From Rhodoplanes sp. (GTDB taxonomy: Bacteria > Pseudomonadota > Alphaproteobacteria > Rhizobiales > Xanthobacteraceae), in contig NZ_JACAAX010000024.1 in the NCBI RefSeq assembly GCF_013377085.1, positions 1-64,000 of the forward strand: a stretch of DNA of 64,000 nt, read 5' to 3'. Shown here piece by piece: positions 45,261 through 54,201 of this stretch (position 1 is its first letter; every line of letters begins with the position of its first letter). The notes beneath the pieces were generated by a model, which ran no database searches, was not told where the DNA came from, and saw nothing but the letters and a program-made list of their open reading frames with translations. The position numbers and the translations under genes were made by a program.

Positions 45261-46565
45261 TCAATCGACGAACTGAACGCCGAACTCGTTTCCGTGCTGC
45301 CAACGACACAACACATGCCGTCGTTCGCCCGTTGCCGGAAACAGCAGATCGAACCGTTCCGGCGCGATGAAATGGCCGCCGACGCGCAGCCGCGCCCCCT
45401 TCGACGAGATGTCGCGGACGGTGCAGTCGATGGCCGAGCACATGTTCGGCAAGACGATCCGGCCCTGCTTGAACACGCGGTGGCGGCTCGTCGATCGGCG
45501 GTCGCCGGAGCGACAGACCGGGATATCGGCCCCCGCTCCGACACTCGCGGCCTCCGGGCGGACCGTCACCGGCATCGCCTCCGCGACGAGGTCGGCCGCG
45601 GTTGCCACGTCCACCCTGCGCGGATCCGCAGCGATGGCGTAGGCCTTTCCGCTCGTCCGTGCGTTCTCCAGGGCACTCTCGGCGGCAGCGAGAACCACGC
45701 CGATGTCGCGGCCGTTGAGAGGATAGATGGCGGCGCCGATCAGAGGGGTGATCCGGAATCCCATGGCGTCGAGGTTCACGTCCACGGCGAGATCCTGGGC
45801 GAGTTTGCGACAGGTGAGCTCGATCGTCTTGAACCGCACGTCGACGTCGGTCAGGGAGATGAACCGCGTGTCGTCGTAGCGGCCGCCGATATCGTAGGGG
45901 CCGAGCGATCCCTTCAGACGCGACACGAAGGCGCGCAACGCCCGGTCGGCAACGACCAACCCGAATTTCGCCCGAACAGCGTCGAGATCGTCGGGCGCGA
46001 TCAGAATGATGGCGCAGCGCCCGTCGCGCTTGCTGCGGACGAGTCCCGCCAGCCGGTCGTCGATGGCGGCGCGGCTGTAAAGACCGGTCGCGTCGTCGAA
46101 CTCGGACTTGCGCTTCAGCCGCGCGAGCTCGGCCTCGTGGGCGCAGGCCTGCGACCGCCGCTCGATCGCATTGTCGACCGCCTTGAACAACTCGTCCGAT
46201 TTCAGGTTGTCCTTCAGCACATAGTCGCTGATGCCGCCGCGAAACGCCTTGATGATCGTCCGCTCGTTCCGCTCGACCGTCAGCATCACGATCGGCGGGA
46301 CGTTCCGCATCGTCTCCTTGATCCTGGCATGGACGGCCAACCCGTTCTCGGAATCGAGGTTGTAGTCGAGAACGACACAGTCGACATCCTGGGTCGCAAG
46401 AATATCGAAGAGCTCCCGGCTGCAGGATGCTTCCTTGACCTGGCAGTTGTTGTTCTTGAACAAAATCGACAGGTACTGGCGGAAGATGTCGTCATCCTCG
46501 ACGATGGCGACGACAGGGCTCTTCGTTGCGATCCGACTCGCCGCATCGCTATGGATTGCGACCAT
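45261..46565 (-). CDS. REC - degenerate GGDEF - PilZ protein
   Basis: The 434-residue protein starts with an intact receiver (EDDDIFRQYL; Asp in VLDYNLDSENG; Lys in YVLKDNL). It continues with a GGDEF-like domain in which the catalytic motif is DDTRF (after GGRY), so it should not make cyclic-di-GMP. It ends with a PilZ domain (RHRVFKQGR, DCTVRDISSKGARL, WQHGNEFGVQF) that may bind it. This looks like a phosphorylation-controlled c-di-GMP receptor. The ATG at 46565 has GGAG upstream; an ATG at 46619 adds 18 residues without a ribosome site. A divergent gene encodes an active-looking diguanylate cyclase. Confidence 0.88.
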   Translation of the reverse strand: MVAIHSDAASRIATKSPVVAIVEDDDIFRQYLSILFKNNNCQVKEASCSRELFDILATQDVDCVVLDYNLDSENGLAVHARIKETMRNVPPIVMLTVERNERTIIKAFRGGISDYVLKDNLKSDELFKAVDNAIERRSQACAHEAELARLKRKSEFDDATGLYSRAAIDDRLAGLVRSKRDGRCAIILIAPDDLDAVRAKFGLVVADRALRAFVSRLKGSLGPYDIGGRYDDTRFISLTDVDVRFKTIELTCRKLAQDLAVDVNLDAMGFRITPLIGAAIYPLNGRDIGVVLAAAESALENARTSGKAYAIAADPRRVDVATAADLVAEAMPVTVRPEAASVGAGADIPVCRSGDRRSTSRHRVFKQGRIVLPNMCSAIDCTVRDISSKGARLRVGGHFIAPERFDLLFPATGERRHVLCRWQHGNEFGVQFVD

Positions 46566-46825
46566 GCCGTCAGCTCCGAGCGTTGGGTCGGACTTCGCGC
46601 TGTTCCGCGCGTTCCGCATTGTGGGTTACGGGCGATTAACAGAGCATGCATAGAGGAAGTACGTATAAGTTCAGACATGATCCGACTCGACGCAACAGAA
46701 AGATTCTTGCTCAAGAACGCTATGTGGTCAATTGGTTAAACTGTTCATAAATGCTTTGAACCTAGTCTTGCAGCGACCTCGATCCGGCGACCGGCTACCA
46801 CGTCGGCCCGAGTCCGGAGCAATAC
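46566..46825. other. A/T-rich divergent promoter region
   Basis: The gap between two divergent signalling genes is much richer in A and T than the rest of the window (for example 46630-46770, with several TTAA and CATAAA segments). Both promoters should lie here, but no clear -35/-10 pair could be fixed. Confidence 0.45.
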
Positions 46826-48178
46826 ATGCGCTCTAGCCAAATTGTACGATCAGGACTACTTCGACACACGACGAGCCCCGACGCGACTCCGATCGCCGAG
46901 AGCGTCCCGGACGGGCCCGTGATCGCCCTCTACGCCGCGACGGCGGAGCTCGACACGCTGCGCCACGCGCTCTCGCCACTGCCCCATGCCGTGCTGGAGC
47001 CTTGTGCCTGGCAACCCGGTGCGAGCCTGCCCGAGCGCCGTTTCGAGGCCGCCATCGTCACCGATTCGGTCGACCGGCCGCTGGAGCTGTGCGCCGCGGT
47101 TTCTCTGCATTGTCCGGTCCTTCTCGTCACACAGAATCCCGACTTCGAGTTCCGCCTTGCCGCCACCCGGGCCGGGGTCGACGCCGTGCTGTTCAGGCCG
47201 TTGGACGCCAACGAGCTGGTCGACTGGCTCGAGCGCAACATGGATCGGCGGAACAGCCAAAGGCTGTCGATTCTGGTGCTGGACGACGATTGCGTCCTCG
47301 CCGATCTCTACGCCGTGGCCCTGCAGGAGGCCGGCATGGAGGTGCAGGTGGTCGACACGGCGACCGCGGCCTTCGAGCGGCTGAATGCGGCGCTGCCCGA
47401 CCTCATCCTCATGGACGTGCAGATGCCCGGCGTCGACGGGATCGAGACCGCCCGGATGATCCGGCAGTCCCGCCGCTATCTCTCGGTCCCCATCGTGTTC
47501 GTGTCGGGCGAGCGCGACGCCGTCCGCCAGATGGAGGCCCGCCGGTTCGGCGGCGACGAGTTCCTCAGCAAGCCGGTCGACCTCGACCATCTCGTCGCGC
47601 TCGTGCGCCTGCGCGCCGAGCGCGCCAAGCTGATGCGCTCGATCATGGAGCGCGACAGCCTGACCGGCCTCCTCAACCACAGCCGATTCAAGGAGCGGCT
47701 CGCCCACGAGCTGGAACGATGCCGCCGCACCGGCGGCGAGATCAGCCTGGCGATGATCGACATCGACCTGTTCAAGCAGATCAACGACACGCACGGCCAT
47801 CTGATCGGCGACCGCGTCATCCGGGCCCTGTCCAGCTCGCTGGCGGCCGGGCTGCGCAAGATCGACATCATCGGCCGCTACGGCGGCGAGGAGTTCGGCG
47901 TGATCCTGCTCGACACGGCGCCGCAATCCGCTCACGCCGTGATCGACAAGCAGCGCCAGCGCTTCGCCGAGATCGAGTTCGACGCGGCGGGCTGCCGCTT
48001 CGGGACGAGCTTCAGCGCGGGGCTGGCGGGAAGCCGCCATTGCCCGAGTGTCGACGACATCATCCTGGCGGCCGACAGCGCCCTCTATGCCGCCAAGCAG
48101 GGCGGCCGCAACCGGACGATCGTGAGCCCGGACACGGACGGTCCGCTCGGCGCCCAGGATCGGGACCACATCCGATAA
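46826..48178 (+). CDS. PleD-like response regulator / diguanylate cyclase
   Basis: The 450-residue protein has the PleD layout. First comes a receiver-like domain without phosphoacceptor (about residues 30-140). A true receiver follows (about 145-265; LDDDCVL, LILMDVQMPGVDG, FLSKPVD). Last is a GGDEF domain (about 275-435) with RYGGEEFGV and an inhibitory site RKID five residues before the motif. It should make cyclic-di-GMP when phosphorylated and be feedback-inhibited. GGAG lies before the ATG. Its divergent neighbour is the REC-PilZ protein, a possible receptor for its product. Confidence 0.95.
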   Translation: MRSSQIVRSGLLRHTTSPDATPIAESVPDGPVIALYAATAELDTLRHALSPLPHAVLEPCAWQPGASLPERRFEAAIVTDSVDRPLELCAAVSLHCPVLLVTQNPDFEFRLAATRAGVDAVLFRPLDANELVDWLERNMDRRNSQRLSILVLDDDCVLADLYAVALQEAGMEVQVVDTATAAFERLNAALPDLILMDVQMPGVDGIETARMIRQSRRYLSVPIVFVSGERDAVRQMEARRFGGDEFLSKPVDLDHLVALVRLRAERAKLMRSIMERDSLTGLLNHSRFKERLAHELERCRRTGGEISLAMIDIDLFKQINDTHGHLIGDRVIRALSSSLAAGLRKIDIIGRYGGEEFGVILLDTAPQSAHAVIDKQRQRFAEIEFDAAGCRFGTSFSAGLAGSRHCPSVDDIILAADSALYAAKQGGRNRTIVSPDTDGPLGAQDRDHIR

Positions 48179-48226
48179 AACGCCGGGTTCCGTGCGAAAA
48201 CGGCCGGATGGCGACTCCGGTCGCGA

Positions 48227-49072
48227 TCACCGTAGTCGTCCACGACGACGACCGCCTTTGGTCTTGGCTTTGTAGTTTGGTGCGCCGGTCTTGGTCGACA
48301 CCTTCGGTTCCGCTGCAGTCTGACTGGACGGTGCAGGTGCCGACGGTGTCGCCCGGACCGTGGGCTGAGCAGGAGCCGGCGGGGCCGACGGGATCGTCGG
48401 CTGGGCGGGAGCCGGCGGTGCCGAAAAGACCGCGGGCTCAGCAGGAGCCGATGGCGCCGCAGGGATCGCGGGAGCCGGCGGAGCCGCAGAAGCGGCGGGC
48501 TGAGCAGGAACCGGCGGAGCCGCAGGGATGGCGGGCTGAGTGGAAACCGACGACGCCGCCGGAGCGACGGGTGGAGCGGCCGCTCCTAAAACATCCTGCC
48601 CGGCCGCAGCCCTGGCGATCGGCGGGTCAGGCGACGCAGTCGGCAACTCACTGATCTCTTTCGGAAAGAGCCCGAACAGCGGCCTTGAAAACGCGAACAG
48701 CGGCCGTCTGGCTCGCCGAATCCGGAAGACGGACCAGACGGCTGCGGCCGCGATCGCGATCCCGACCTGATGGGTGGGAAACACCAGCAGAAGCGCCGTC
48801 AGCGCGATGGCGACCGTGCAAGCCTTGCCGAGTTTCTCGCGATCACTGACGATCAGCGCAAGCCGGCTTCGGTCCTCGCCGTCGAGGAAAAGGCCCATCG
48901 AGCGGTCGAGACTGAACGTCGTCCAGGCGCCCATGAGCCCGACCTGGCGCGCCCAGAGAAGGAACAAGGCGATTGCGAATGCGATCAACGCGATGAGAGC
49001 TCCGAGGGCCCCCGTGGCGTAACCGATGATGACCAGAAGAGCCGTCGCGAAGGCGGAAATCCAATATGTCAT
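48227..49072 (-). CDS. Membrane protein of unknown function with Pro/Ala-rich tail (paralogue 2)
   Basis: The first 120 residues are clearly homologous to the protein at 14216 (YWISAFATALLVIIGY; LGKACTVA), with four membrane helices. Unlike its paralogue it continues with a tail of about 150 residues made of APPAPAQP-type repeats and ends in a basic stretch (KTKGGRRRGRLR). The tail is probably disordered and could span the periplasm or bind partners. The ATG at 49072 aligns with the paralogue's start and has GAGG six nt before it. It follows the HPt gene and lies beside signalling genes. Confidence 0.8.
   Translation of the reverse strand: MTYWISAFATALLVIIGYATGALGALIALIAFAIALFLLWARQVGLMGAWTTFSLDRSMGLFLDGEDRSRLALIVSDREKLGKACTVAIALTALLLVFPTHQVGIAIAAAAVWSVFRIRRARRPLFAFSRPLFGLFPKEISELPTASPDPPIARAAAGQDVLGAAAPPVAPAASSVSTQPAIPAAPPVPAQPAASAAPPAPAIPAAPSAPAEPAVFSAPPAPAQPTIPSAPPAPAQPTVRATPSAPAPSSQTAAEPKVSTKTGAPNYKAKTKGGRRRGRLR
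48290..48620. repeat. Imperfect tandem repeats coding for the Pro/Ala tail
   Basis: The DNA repeats units of roughly 40-45 bp (GCAGGAGCCGGCGGAGCCG-like). They encode variants of PAPAQPTIPSAPP, with adjacent copies nearly identical and others diverged. Such arrays change length easily. Confidence 0.6.
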
Positions 49073-49382
49073 GATCGACCTCTTCACCCGGCTTGCGGGC
49101 TCTTCGAGGGTGCTGCTTTCCCAGCATCAGCAATCCAAAAATCAATTTGAAATAGATAGGCTCAATCCAGAAACGTGTAAAGCATCGGACATGACCGGCT
49201 CGACCCGCCAAACACCGGCCGACGCTTCGGCATGGTTTTTGGAGTTCGAGACCGTCGCATTCCCGTGCTCGGCTGCCGTGTTCACAGGAGCACAGGACAG
49301 GACGTGTGATACGCATCGCGCGTGCCGATTCAGCACAGCAGTGGCTTGCTCGCACCGGCAGCGAGCGTCTGACCTTCATCGG
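49073..49382. other. 310-bp gap, A/T-rich in part
   Basis: No gene is seen. The part around 49120-49190 is A/T-rich and may hold the promoter of the membrane-protein gene on the minus strand. No repeat or terminator was found. Confidence 0.4.
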
Positions 49383-49700
49383 CTAGACCCTCGTCGTCTC
49401 CTCACCTCCGTCGATGGCGGCGAGCAACTGGCGCACCAGCGCGCGCACGAGTTCGGGGTCGCAGTCGCCCCGGCTCAACAGGCTGTCCAGCCGTTTCGCG
49501 GTCGCACCCAGATGGGCGAAGCCGAAGGTTCCGGCGGACCCCGCGAGGCGGTGCACGATCAGGCGAATCTCGGCGAAAACCTCCGCCGCGTCGGGCGCGA
49601 TCGCCCCCTCCAGGTGCCGCAGGCGGTCGCCGTTCTCGATCAGCCGCGCCATGAACCGGTCGAACACCGCACGAAACGCCGGATTGGAGAGATCGAGCAT
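49383..49700 (-). CDS. HPt (histidine phosphotransfer) domain protein
   Basis: The 105-residue protein is a single HPt helical bundle with the phospho-His motif IVHRLAGSAGTFGF (near residue 48) and a later AKRLDSLL helix. It would carry phosphate between the hybrid kinase's receiver and a response regulator. An in-frame ATG at 49784 would add 28 residues of low quality. It lies between the signalling cluster and msrQ, on the same strand as the membrane-protein paralogue. The divergent gap to msrQ (49701-49960) shows no clear feature. Confidence 0.88.
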   Translation of the reverse strand: MLDLSNPAFRAVFDRFMARLIENGDRLRHLEGAIAPDAAEVFAEIRLIVHRLAGSAGTFGFAHLGATAKRLDSLLSRGDCDPELVRALVRQLLAAIDGGEETTRV

Positions 49701-49960
49701 CAGGGCCGCTCCCGGAGCACAGAGCCTGTCGGTCGGTGCGGTTCGACCGAACGCGATTGTTCCCATGCGACCCGGCACTGGCATCAGTTGTCGCCGAAGC
49801 GGCGGCGTGTTTCAAGGCTCCGAAGCACCGCGGCGCCACGCCGCGAGCGACCGCCGCTCGTCGAATCGTGACCGATCGTGACCGGCGTTTCCCTGCAATA
49901 TCGCTCGCAGTCCGGCCCCGGTCGGGCTACGCCCGAGCGGTCGACGAGGTCCCCGAAGCA

Positions 49961-50866
49961 ATGCCCTTTCTGCGTGAACGCTCCGGCCGCTGGTCTCCCC
50001 CGAAGATCGTGGCCTTCGTCCTCGTCGTGCTGCCGGCGCTGTGGATCGCGTGGCTGGCCGCGACCGGCGGGCTCGGCGCGCGCCCGTTCAACGAGGCGAT
50101 CCACCAGTCGGGCTCCTGGGCCGTGCGGCTGCTGCTGGTGTCGCTGGCGATCACGCCGGCGCGGCGCATTTTTGGAGCGCCGAAGCTGATCCTCACGCGG
50201 CGCGTCATCGGGGTCGCGGCCTTCGCCTATGTGGCCCTCCACCTCACGCTCTATTGTTTCGACCAGAAGCTCGACCTCGTGAAGGTGGCGAGCGAGATCG
50301 CGCTGCGGATCTACCTCACCATCGGCTTCGTCGCCTTTCTCGGGCTGCTCGCGCTGGCCGTCACCTCGACGGATGGCATGGTGCGCCGGCTCGGCGGTCC
50401 GCGCTGGCAGGCGCTGCATCGGCTCGCCTACCCGATCGCGCTGCTGGCGATGCTGCATTTCCTGATGCAGACCAAGCTCGACGTCACCGAGTCGATGATG
50501 ATGGCCGGCTTCCTGGTCTGGCTGCTGCTCTACCGCCTCGCCTACCGGGTTTTTGGCGAGGTCGGGCCGTGGCGGCTCGCAGTGCTGGCGGTCGTCGCCG
50601 CGATCGCGACCGCGCTCGGCGAGGCGGCGTGGTACGGCGTCACGACCGGGATAGACGCGACGCTCCTGCTCGCCGCCAATCTCGACGTCTCGTTCGGACT
50701 GCGCCCGGCCGGCTGGGTGCTGGTCACCGGCCTCGCGGTCGCCGCCGCCGCGGCGCTCCGCACCGTCATCCCGGCCGGGAAGACTCCGCGCGGCCAAGCA
50801 GGTCGGCGAGCGCCTGCTCTGGCGCGATCCACGGCCAGTCCGGGAGCTGGTGGCGGAACCAGGTGA
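49961..50866 (+). CDS. msrQ: MsrQ-like haem-binding membrane subunit
   Basis: The 301-residue protein has six or seven membrane helices and conserved haem-ligand histidines ([31 protein letters not shown]). MsrQ passes electrons to the periplasmic methionine sulfoxide reductase MsrP. No msrP gene is adjacent. The last 27 residues ([15 protein letters not shown]...) are translated from a 94-bp segment that copies the 3' end of miaA in antisense, so the natural C-terminus may have changed, or this overlap may be ancestral. Confidence 0.88.
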   Translation: MPFLRERSGRWSPPKIVAFVLVVLPALWIAWLAATGGLGARPFNEAIHQSGSWAVRLLLVSLAITPARRIFGAPKLILTRRVIGVAAFAYVALHLTLYCFDQKLDLVKVASEIALRIYLTIGFVAFLGLLALAVTSTDGMVRRLGGPRWQALHRLAYPIALLAMLHFLMQTKLDVTESMMMAGFLVWLLLYRLAYRVFGEVGPWRLAVLAVVAAIATALGEAAWYGVTTGIDATLLLAANLDVSFGLRPAGWVLVTGLAVAAAAALRTVIPAGKTPRGQAGRRAPALARSTASPGAGGGTR

Positions 50867-50879
50867 ACTGCCGCTTGGC
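50786..50879. repeat. 94-bp direct repeat, left copy (miaA 3'-end fragment)
   Basis: It matches 51824-51917 at 93 of 94 positions (one C/A difference). It is the antisense of the miaA codons for about the last 30 residues. It lies at the msrQ 3' end and contains the msrQ stop codon. Confidence 0.95.
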
Positions 50880-50988
50880 ACGAAAATGATGCTGCGACCG
50901 CCCGTAGAACCCCCGCTCCGCACTTGACCGAAGTCGGGGTGATCTCCATGTTCAAATCAAATGGATCGGGCTTTCTCGGTCGGCGTCT

Positions 50989-51020
50989 GGCCTCGGTGCA
51001 AACCGGGGCCTTTCGCTTTT
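50989..51020 (+). terminator. Plus-strand terminator inside the insert
   Basis: GGCCTCGGT pairs with ACCGGGGCC (nine pairs, one wobble) around GCAA, then TTTCGCTTTT. It would end msrQ transcripts entering the insert. It abuts the end of the DUF3800 gene. Confidence 0.7.
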
Positions 51021-51757
51021 CAGGGGAAGATTTTCAGGCCATACCCGTCGAACTGCCCCGCACGGCTGCGGCGGAACTTGGTCTGGACGATCTCGTACGC
51101 GCGGTTCGGCTGGGTAGGATCGATGACATGCCGCCCGACGGGGTGCGCGACCAAGTCCGCGAGCTGCAGCCCCGTCGAATTGTGCTTCTTGTCCATGAAC
51201 CGGATGTCGAAGTTCGGCATTTTTCCGGCCCTATTGCGGCCGTCGCATATGCGCCGGAACTCCAGTTCGAGTCGGGCATCCTCCTTGGCGCCGCGACACT
51301 CGACCAGCAGGTGGGTCACCCGGTCGACCTGCTTCTTCTCGCTGAGAAAGTAGAACAGCCGCTCCATGCAGAAGGTCAGGCCGATCTCATAAGGATCGGC
51401 CGGCTCGCTGTACCGCTTGATGTGCTGCTGCTTGTCGATCACGGCCGCTATGATGGTGAAATCGGCAGCCTCTATGATCTCGCTGGTACGCGTCATGAAT
51501 GCTTTGCGAGTTTCAGCGTCGCGGAGAATTCGAAAGTCGCCGTGCTACTTCCTGATGTCGTGTCCATGCAGCACGACGCCGTCGTGCCCCCAGAACTCGA
51601 ACTTGAGCTGCTGAATCCGGGGAACGACGCTCTGAACGTAGGTGCCCTTTTCGAAGATACAGAACGCCGGCGAAAAGACCGGATAGCTCAGGTCTATCGA
51701 CGTCAGGCTGTGATCGCCGCTCTCGTCGGCGTAGACGATGTAATCGCTGTAAGACAT
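51020..51757 (-). pseudogene. DUF3800 gene with an internal amber codon
   Basis: The frame from ATG 51757 to TGA 51020 is intact except for one TAG at 51547-51545. The first 70 codons carry the DUF3800 signature YIVYADESGDHSL and end at HGHDIRK. After the amber codon the same frame continues HGDFRILRDAETRKAF, then FTIIAAVIDK, LLVECRGAKED and QLADLVAHPVGRHV, the expected rest of the family. DUF3800 proteins have an RNase H-like fold and occur in mobile and defence islands; their role is unknown. A single CAG-to-TAG change would explain the break. Translation could restart at ATG 51496. Confidence 0.8.
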
Positions 51758-51809
51758 GACGCAATTTCCAGAAACAACTACCCAGGATTGCGCCTTTTTC
51801 CGAACATCC

Positions 51810-52730
51810 TCAAGCTGAAACACCCGCGCGGCCAAGCAGGTCGGCGAGAGCCTGCTCTGGCGCGATCCACGGCCAGTCCGGGAGCTGGTGGCGGAACCAG
51901 GTGAACTGCCGCTTGGCGTAGTGCCGGGTGTCCTGCTGGCCTTTCCGGATCGCGTCGTCGCGCGACATCTCGCCCGACAGGAGCTTCAGCAGGCCCGGAA
52001 AGCCGTGCGACCGCATGGCCGGCAGCAGCGGATCGAGCCCGCGTGCGTCCAGAGCCCGCACCTCGTCGAGCGCGCCGGCTTCCACCATGGCGACGAAACG
52101 CGCATCGATGCGGGCATAGAGCGCCGTCCGCTCCGGCGCCAGGAACACCGTGACGAGGCGGGCGCCGTCGAGCACCGGCGCCTCGGTCTCGGCGTGCCAG
52201 GCGGCGAGCGGCCGGCCGGTCGTGAGCAGCACTTCCAAGGCGCGGGCGACGCGCAATCGGTCGCGCACGTTCAGCCGCGCCGCCTCGCCGGCATCGCGCG
52301 CCGCCAGCTCCGCATGCAGGCCCTCGGGCCCGAGCCGTTCCAGCTTTTCACGCACGACGCCACGGATCTCCTCCGGCACCGGCGGCACCTTCGACAGGCC
52401 CTGCGTCAGCGCCTTGAAATAGAGCCCGGTGCCGCCGCAGAGCACCGGCACGCGGCCGAGCGCCCTCGCCTCGGCGATCGCGGCCCGCGCATCGGCCACG
52501 TAGTGCCCCACCGAGTAGTTCACGGCCGCATCGACATGCCCGTAGAGACGGTGCGGAAGGCGCGCCTCCTCGTCCGGCGTCGGCCGCGCCGTGATGATGC
52601 GGAGATCCCGGTAGACCTGCATCGAGTCGGCATTGATCACGACGCCGCCGAGCCGCTCGGCCAGCGTCAGCGCCAGCGCGGACTTGCCGCTCGCCGTCGG
52701 CCCGGCGATCAGGATGGCGTCGATGGACAT
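51810..52730 (-). CDS. miaA: tRNA dimethylallyltransferase MiaA
   Basis: MiaA adds a dimethylallyl group to A37 of tRNAs that read UNN codons. The 306-residue protein has the P-loop [11 protein letters not shown] (near residue 9), [12 protein letters not shown] (near 33), [15 protein letters not shown] and the C-terminal RQFTWFRHQ. The gene is complete, but its last 30 codons lie in one copy of a 94-bp direct repeat and its final residues (GVSA, stop) come from beyond the repeat, in the insert. Reading from the left repeat copy would give a different end (ESSRPG). Confidence 0.97.
   Translation of the reverse strand: MSIDAILIAGPTASGKSALALTLAERLGGVVINADSMQVYRDLRIITARPTPDEEARLPHRLYGHVDAAVNYSVGHYVADARAAIAEARALGRVPVLCGGTGLYFKALTQGLSKVPPVPEEIRGVVREKLERLGPEGLHAELAARDAGEAARLNVRDRLRVARALEVLLTTGRPLAAWHAETEAPVLDGARLVTVFLAPERTALYARIDARFVAMVEAGALDEVRALDARGLDPLLPAMRSHGFPGLLKLLSGEMSRDDAIRKGQQDTRHYAKRQFTWFRHQLPDWPWIAPEQALADLLGRAGVSA
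51824..51917. repeat. 94-bp direct repeat, right copy (within miaA)
   Basis: This is the copy that forms the present miaA 3' end; see the left copy at 50786. The single mismatch lies at the position CGAGAGCC here versus CGAGCGCC there. Confidence 0.95.
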
Positions 52731-53049
52731 GGGTCGGCTGCGGTATGTCGGGTCCGGTCGATCGGAAGCGGAATGTCGGGCAAGCCGTCATGGTCGGGAC
52801 GGTGCCGGGACCCTAGCATATCCTGCGGATGGCTGACGCCGGCGGAGGCTCGACGGAGCCTCCGCGGCGAACCACCGCCGAGCTGATCGGTTGCCGACGC
52901 GACCCGACACGATACGATATATCGGGTCACGTGGACTGCGCAGGACTTCGCGTGCCCGACACCGCGGCGGCATCGCCGAGGCGCAGGTCACGCTGCCGCC
53001 GCACGGCTGGGCGATTCTGGCATCCTAGGAAACAAGCCCGGAGATCGGC
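52731..53049. other. 319-bp divergent gap between miaA and the sugar dehydrogenase
   Basis: It contains a perfect 10-bp hairpin GCGGAGGCTC-GACG-GAGCCTCCGC (52842-52865) without a T-tract, and a CGATATATCG palindrome near 52915 that may mark an A/T-rich promoter. No ORF is convincing. Confidence 0.5.
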
Positions 53050-54201
53050 ATGGGACGTCGCCTCCTCGCCCCGGCCGGTGTGGTCCTGGCCGGCCTGCTG
53101 GCAGCAACGGCTTTCGTCCCGGCGCGCGCGCAAACGCCGAGCCCATCGCCCGAGCGGCGGATCACGACCGAGACCGGGCCGCTGAGCGTGCGCGTCGTCG
53201 CCGGCGGGCTCGTCCATCCCTGGGGCCTCGCCGTGCTGCCGGACGGCCGCATGCTGGTGACAGAGCGGCCGGGCCGGCTGCGCCTCGTCACCCGCGACGG
53301 TGCCGTGTCGGCGCCGCTCGGCGGCGTGCCCGCGGTGTTCGCGCAGGGCCAGGGCGGGCTTCTGGACGTCGCGCTCGATCCGGACTTCGCGACGAATGGG
53401 CTGGTCTACGTCTCGTACGCCGAGCCCGGCGACGGCGGCGCATCGACCGCCGTGGCGCGCGGCAAGCTCGGCGAGACCGCGCTCGGCGATGTCACGGTGA
53501 TCTTCCGCCAGCTTCCGAAGGTGTCGGGCGGCAATCATTTCGGCTCGCGCCTCGCCTTTGCACGCGACGGCAATCTGTTCGTCACCACGGGCGAGCGGTT
53601 CAAGTTCGACCCGGCCCAGGATCTCGGCAGCCATCTCGGCAAGATCATCAGGATCCGCCCGGACGGTTCGGTGCCGCCTGACAATCCCTTCGTCGGAAAG
53701 CCGGGCGCGCGCCCGGAGATCTGGTCCTACGGTCACCGCAACGTGCAGGGCGCCGCCATCCATCCCGATACCGGGATCTTGTGGGAGCACGAGATGGGCC
53801 CGCGCGGCGGCGACGAGCTGAACATCCCGCAGGCCGGCAAGAACTACGGCTGGCCGCTGGTGAGCTGGGGCACGCATTACGACGGCCGCCCGATCCCGTT
53901 GCCGCCGACGCGGCCGGACCTTTCCGACGCGATCCGCCAGTGGACGCCGGTGATCGCCCCGTCCGGCATGGCGTTCTACACGGCCGAGCGCATCCGCGGC
54001 TGGCGCGGCAGCCTGCTGATCGGCGGCCTCATGGCCCGCGGCATCGTGCGGCTCACGCTCGACGGAGAGCGCGTGACGGCCGAGGAACGCATCCCGCTCG
54101 GCGCCCGCATCCGCAACGTGACGCAAGGCCTCGACGGCGAGGTCCTTGCGCTGACCGACGAGGACGACGGCAAGATCTTGCGGCTGGCGCCGGCCGAATG
54201 A
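53050..54201 (+). CDS. PQQ-dependent soluble aldose sugar dehydrogenase-like protein
   Basis: The 383-residue periplasmic protein has a signal peptide (residues 1-27, cut after ARAQ) and a six-bladed beta-propeller of the Yli/Asd and glucose/sorbosone dehydrogenase family. Visible landmarks are HPWGLAVLPDGRMLVTERPG, GGLLDVALDP, GGNHFGSRLAF with the conserved His, YGHRNVQG and GPRGGDELN. Such enzymes oxidise sugars using PQQ bound in the propeller. The gene appears monocistronic. Confidence 0.93.
   Translation: MGRRLLAPAGVVLAGLLAATAFVPARAQTPSPSPERRITTETGPLSVRVVAGGLVHPWGLAVLPDGRMLVTERPGRLRLVTRDGAVSAPLGGVPAVFAQGQGGLLDVALDPDFATNGLVYVSYAEPGDGGASTAVARGKLGETALGDVTVIFRQLPKVSGGNHFGSRLAFARDGNLFVTTGERFKFDPAQDLGSHLGKIIRIRPDGSVPPDNPFVGKPGARPEIWSYGHRNVQGAAIHPDTGILWEHEMGPRGGDELNIPQAGKNYGWPLVSWGTHYDGRPIPLPPTRPDLSDAIRQWTPVIAPSGMAFYTAERIRGWRGSLLIGGLMARGIVRLTLDGERVTAEERIPLGARIRNVTQGLDGEVLALTDEDDGKILRLAPAE

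Larger units (their letters stand above)
50880..51823. mobile_element. 944-bp insert flanked by miaA-derived direct repeats
   Basis: Between the two 94-bp repeats lies a segment visibly less GC-rich than its surroundings. It carries one DUF3800 gene on the minus strand and one plus-strand terminator, and no integrase or transposase. It looks like a small mobile cassette inserted at the miaA 3' end, bringing its own copy of that end and leaving miaA intact. Confidence 0.6.

Noticed and set aside
48290-48620. Repeated units suggesting a CRISPR array
   Set aside because: The units are contiguous, imperfect and coding (Pro/Ala-rich tail), without constant repeats and unique spacers.
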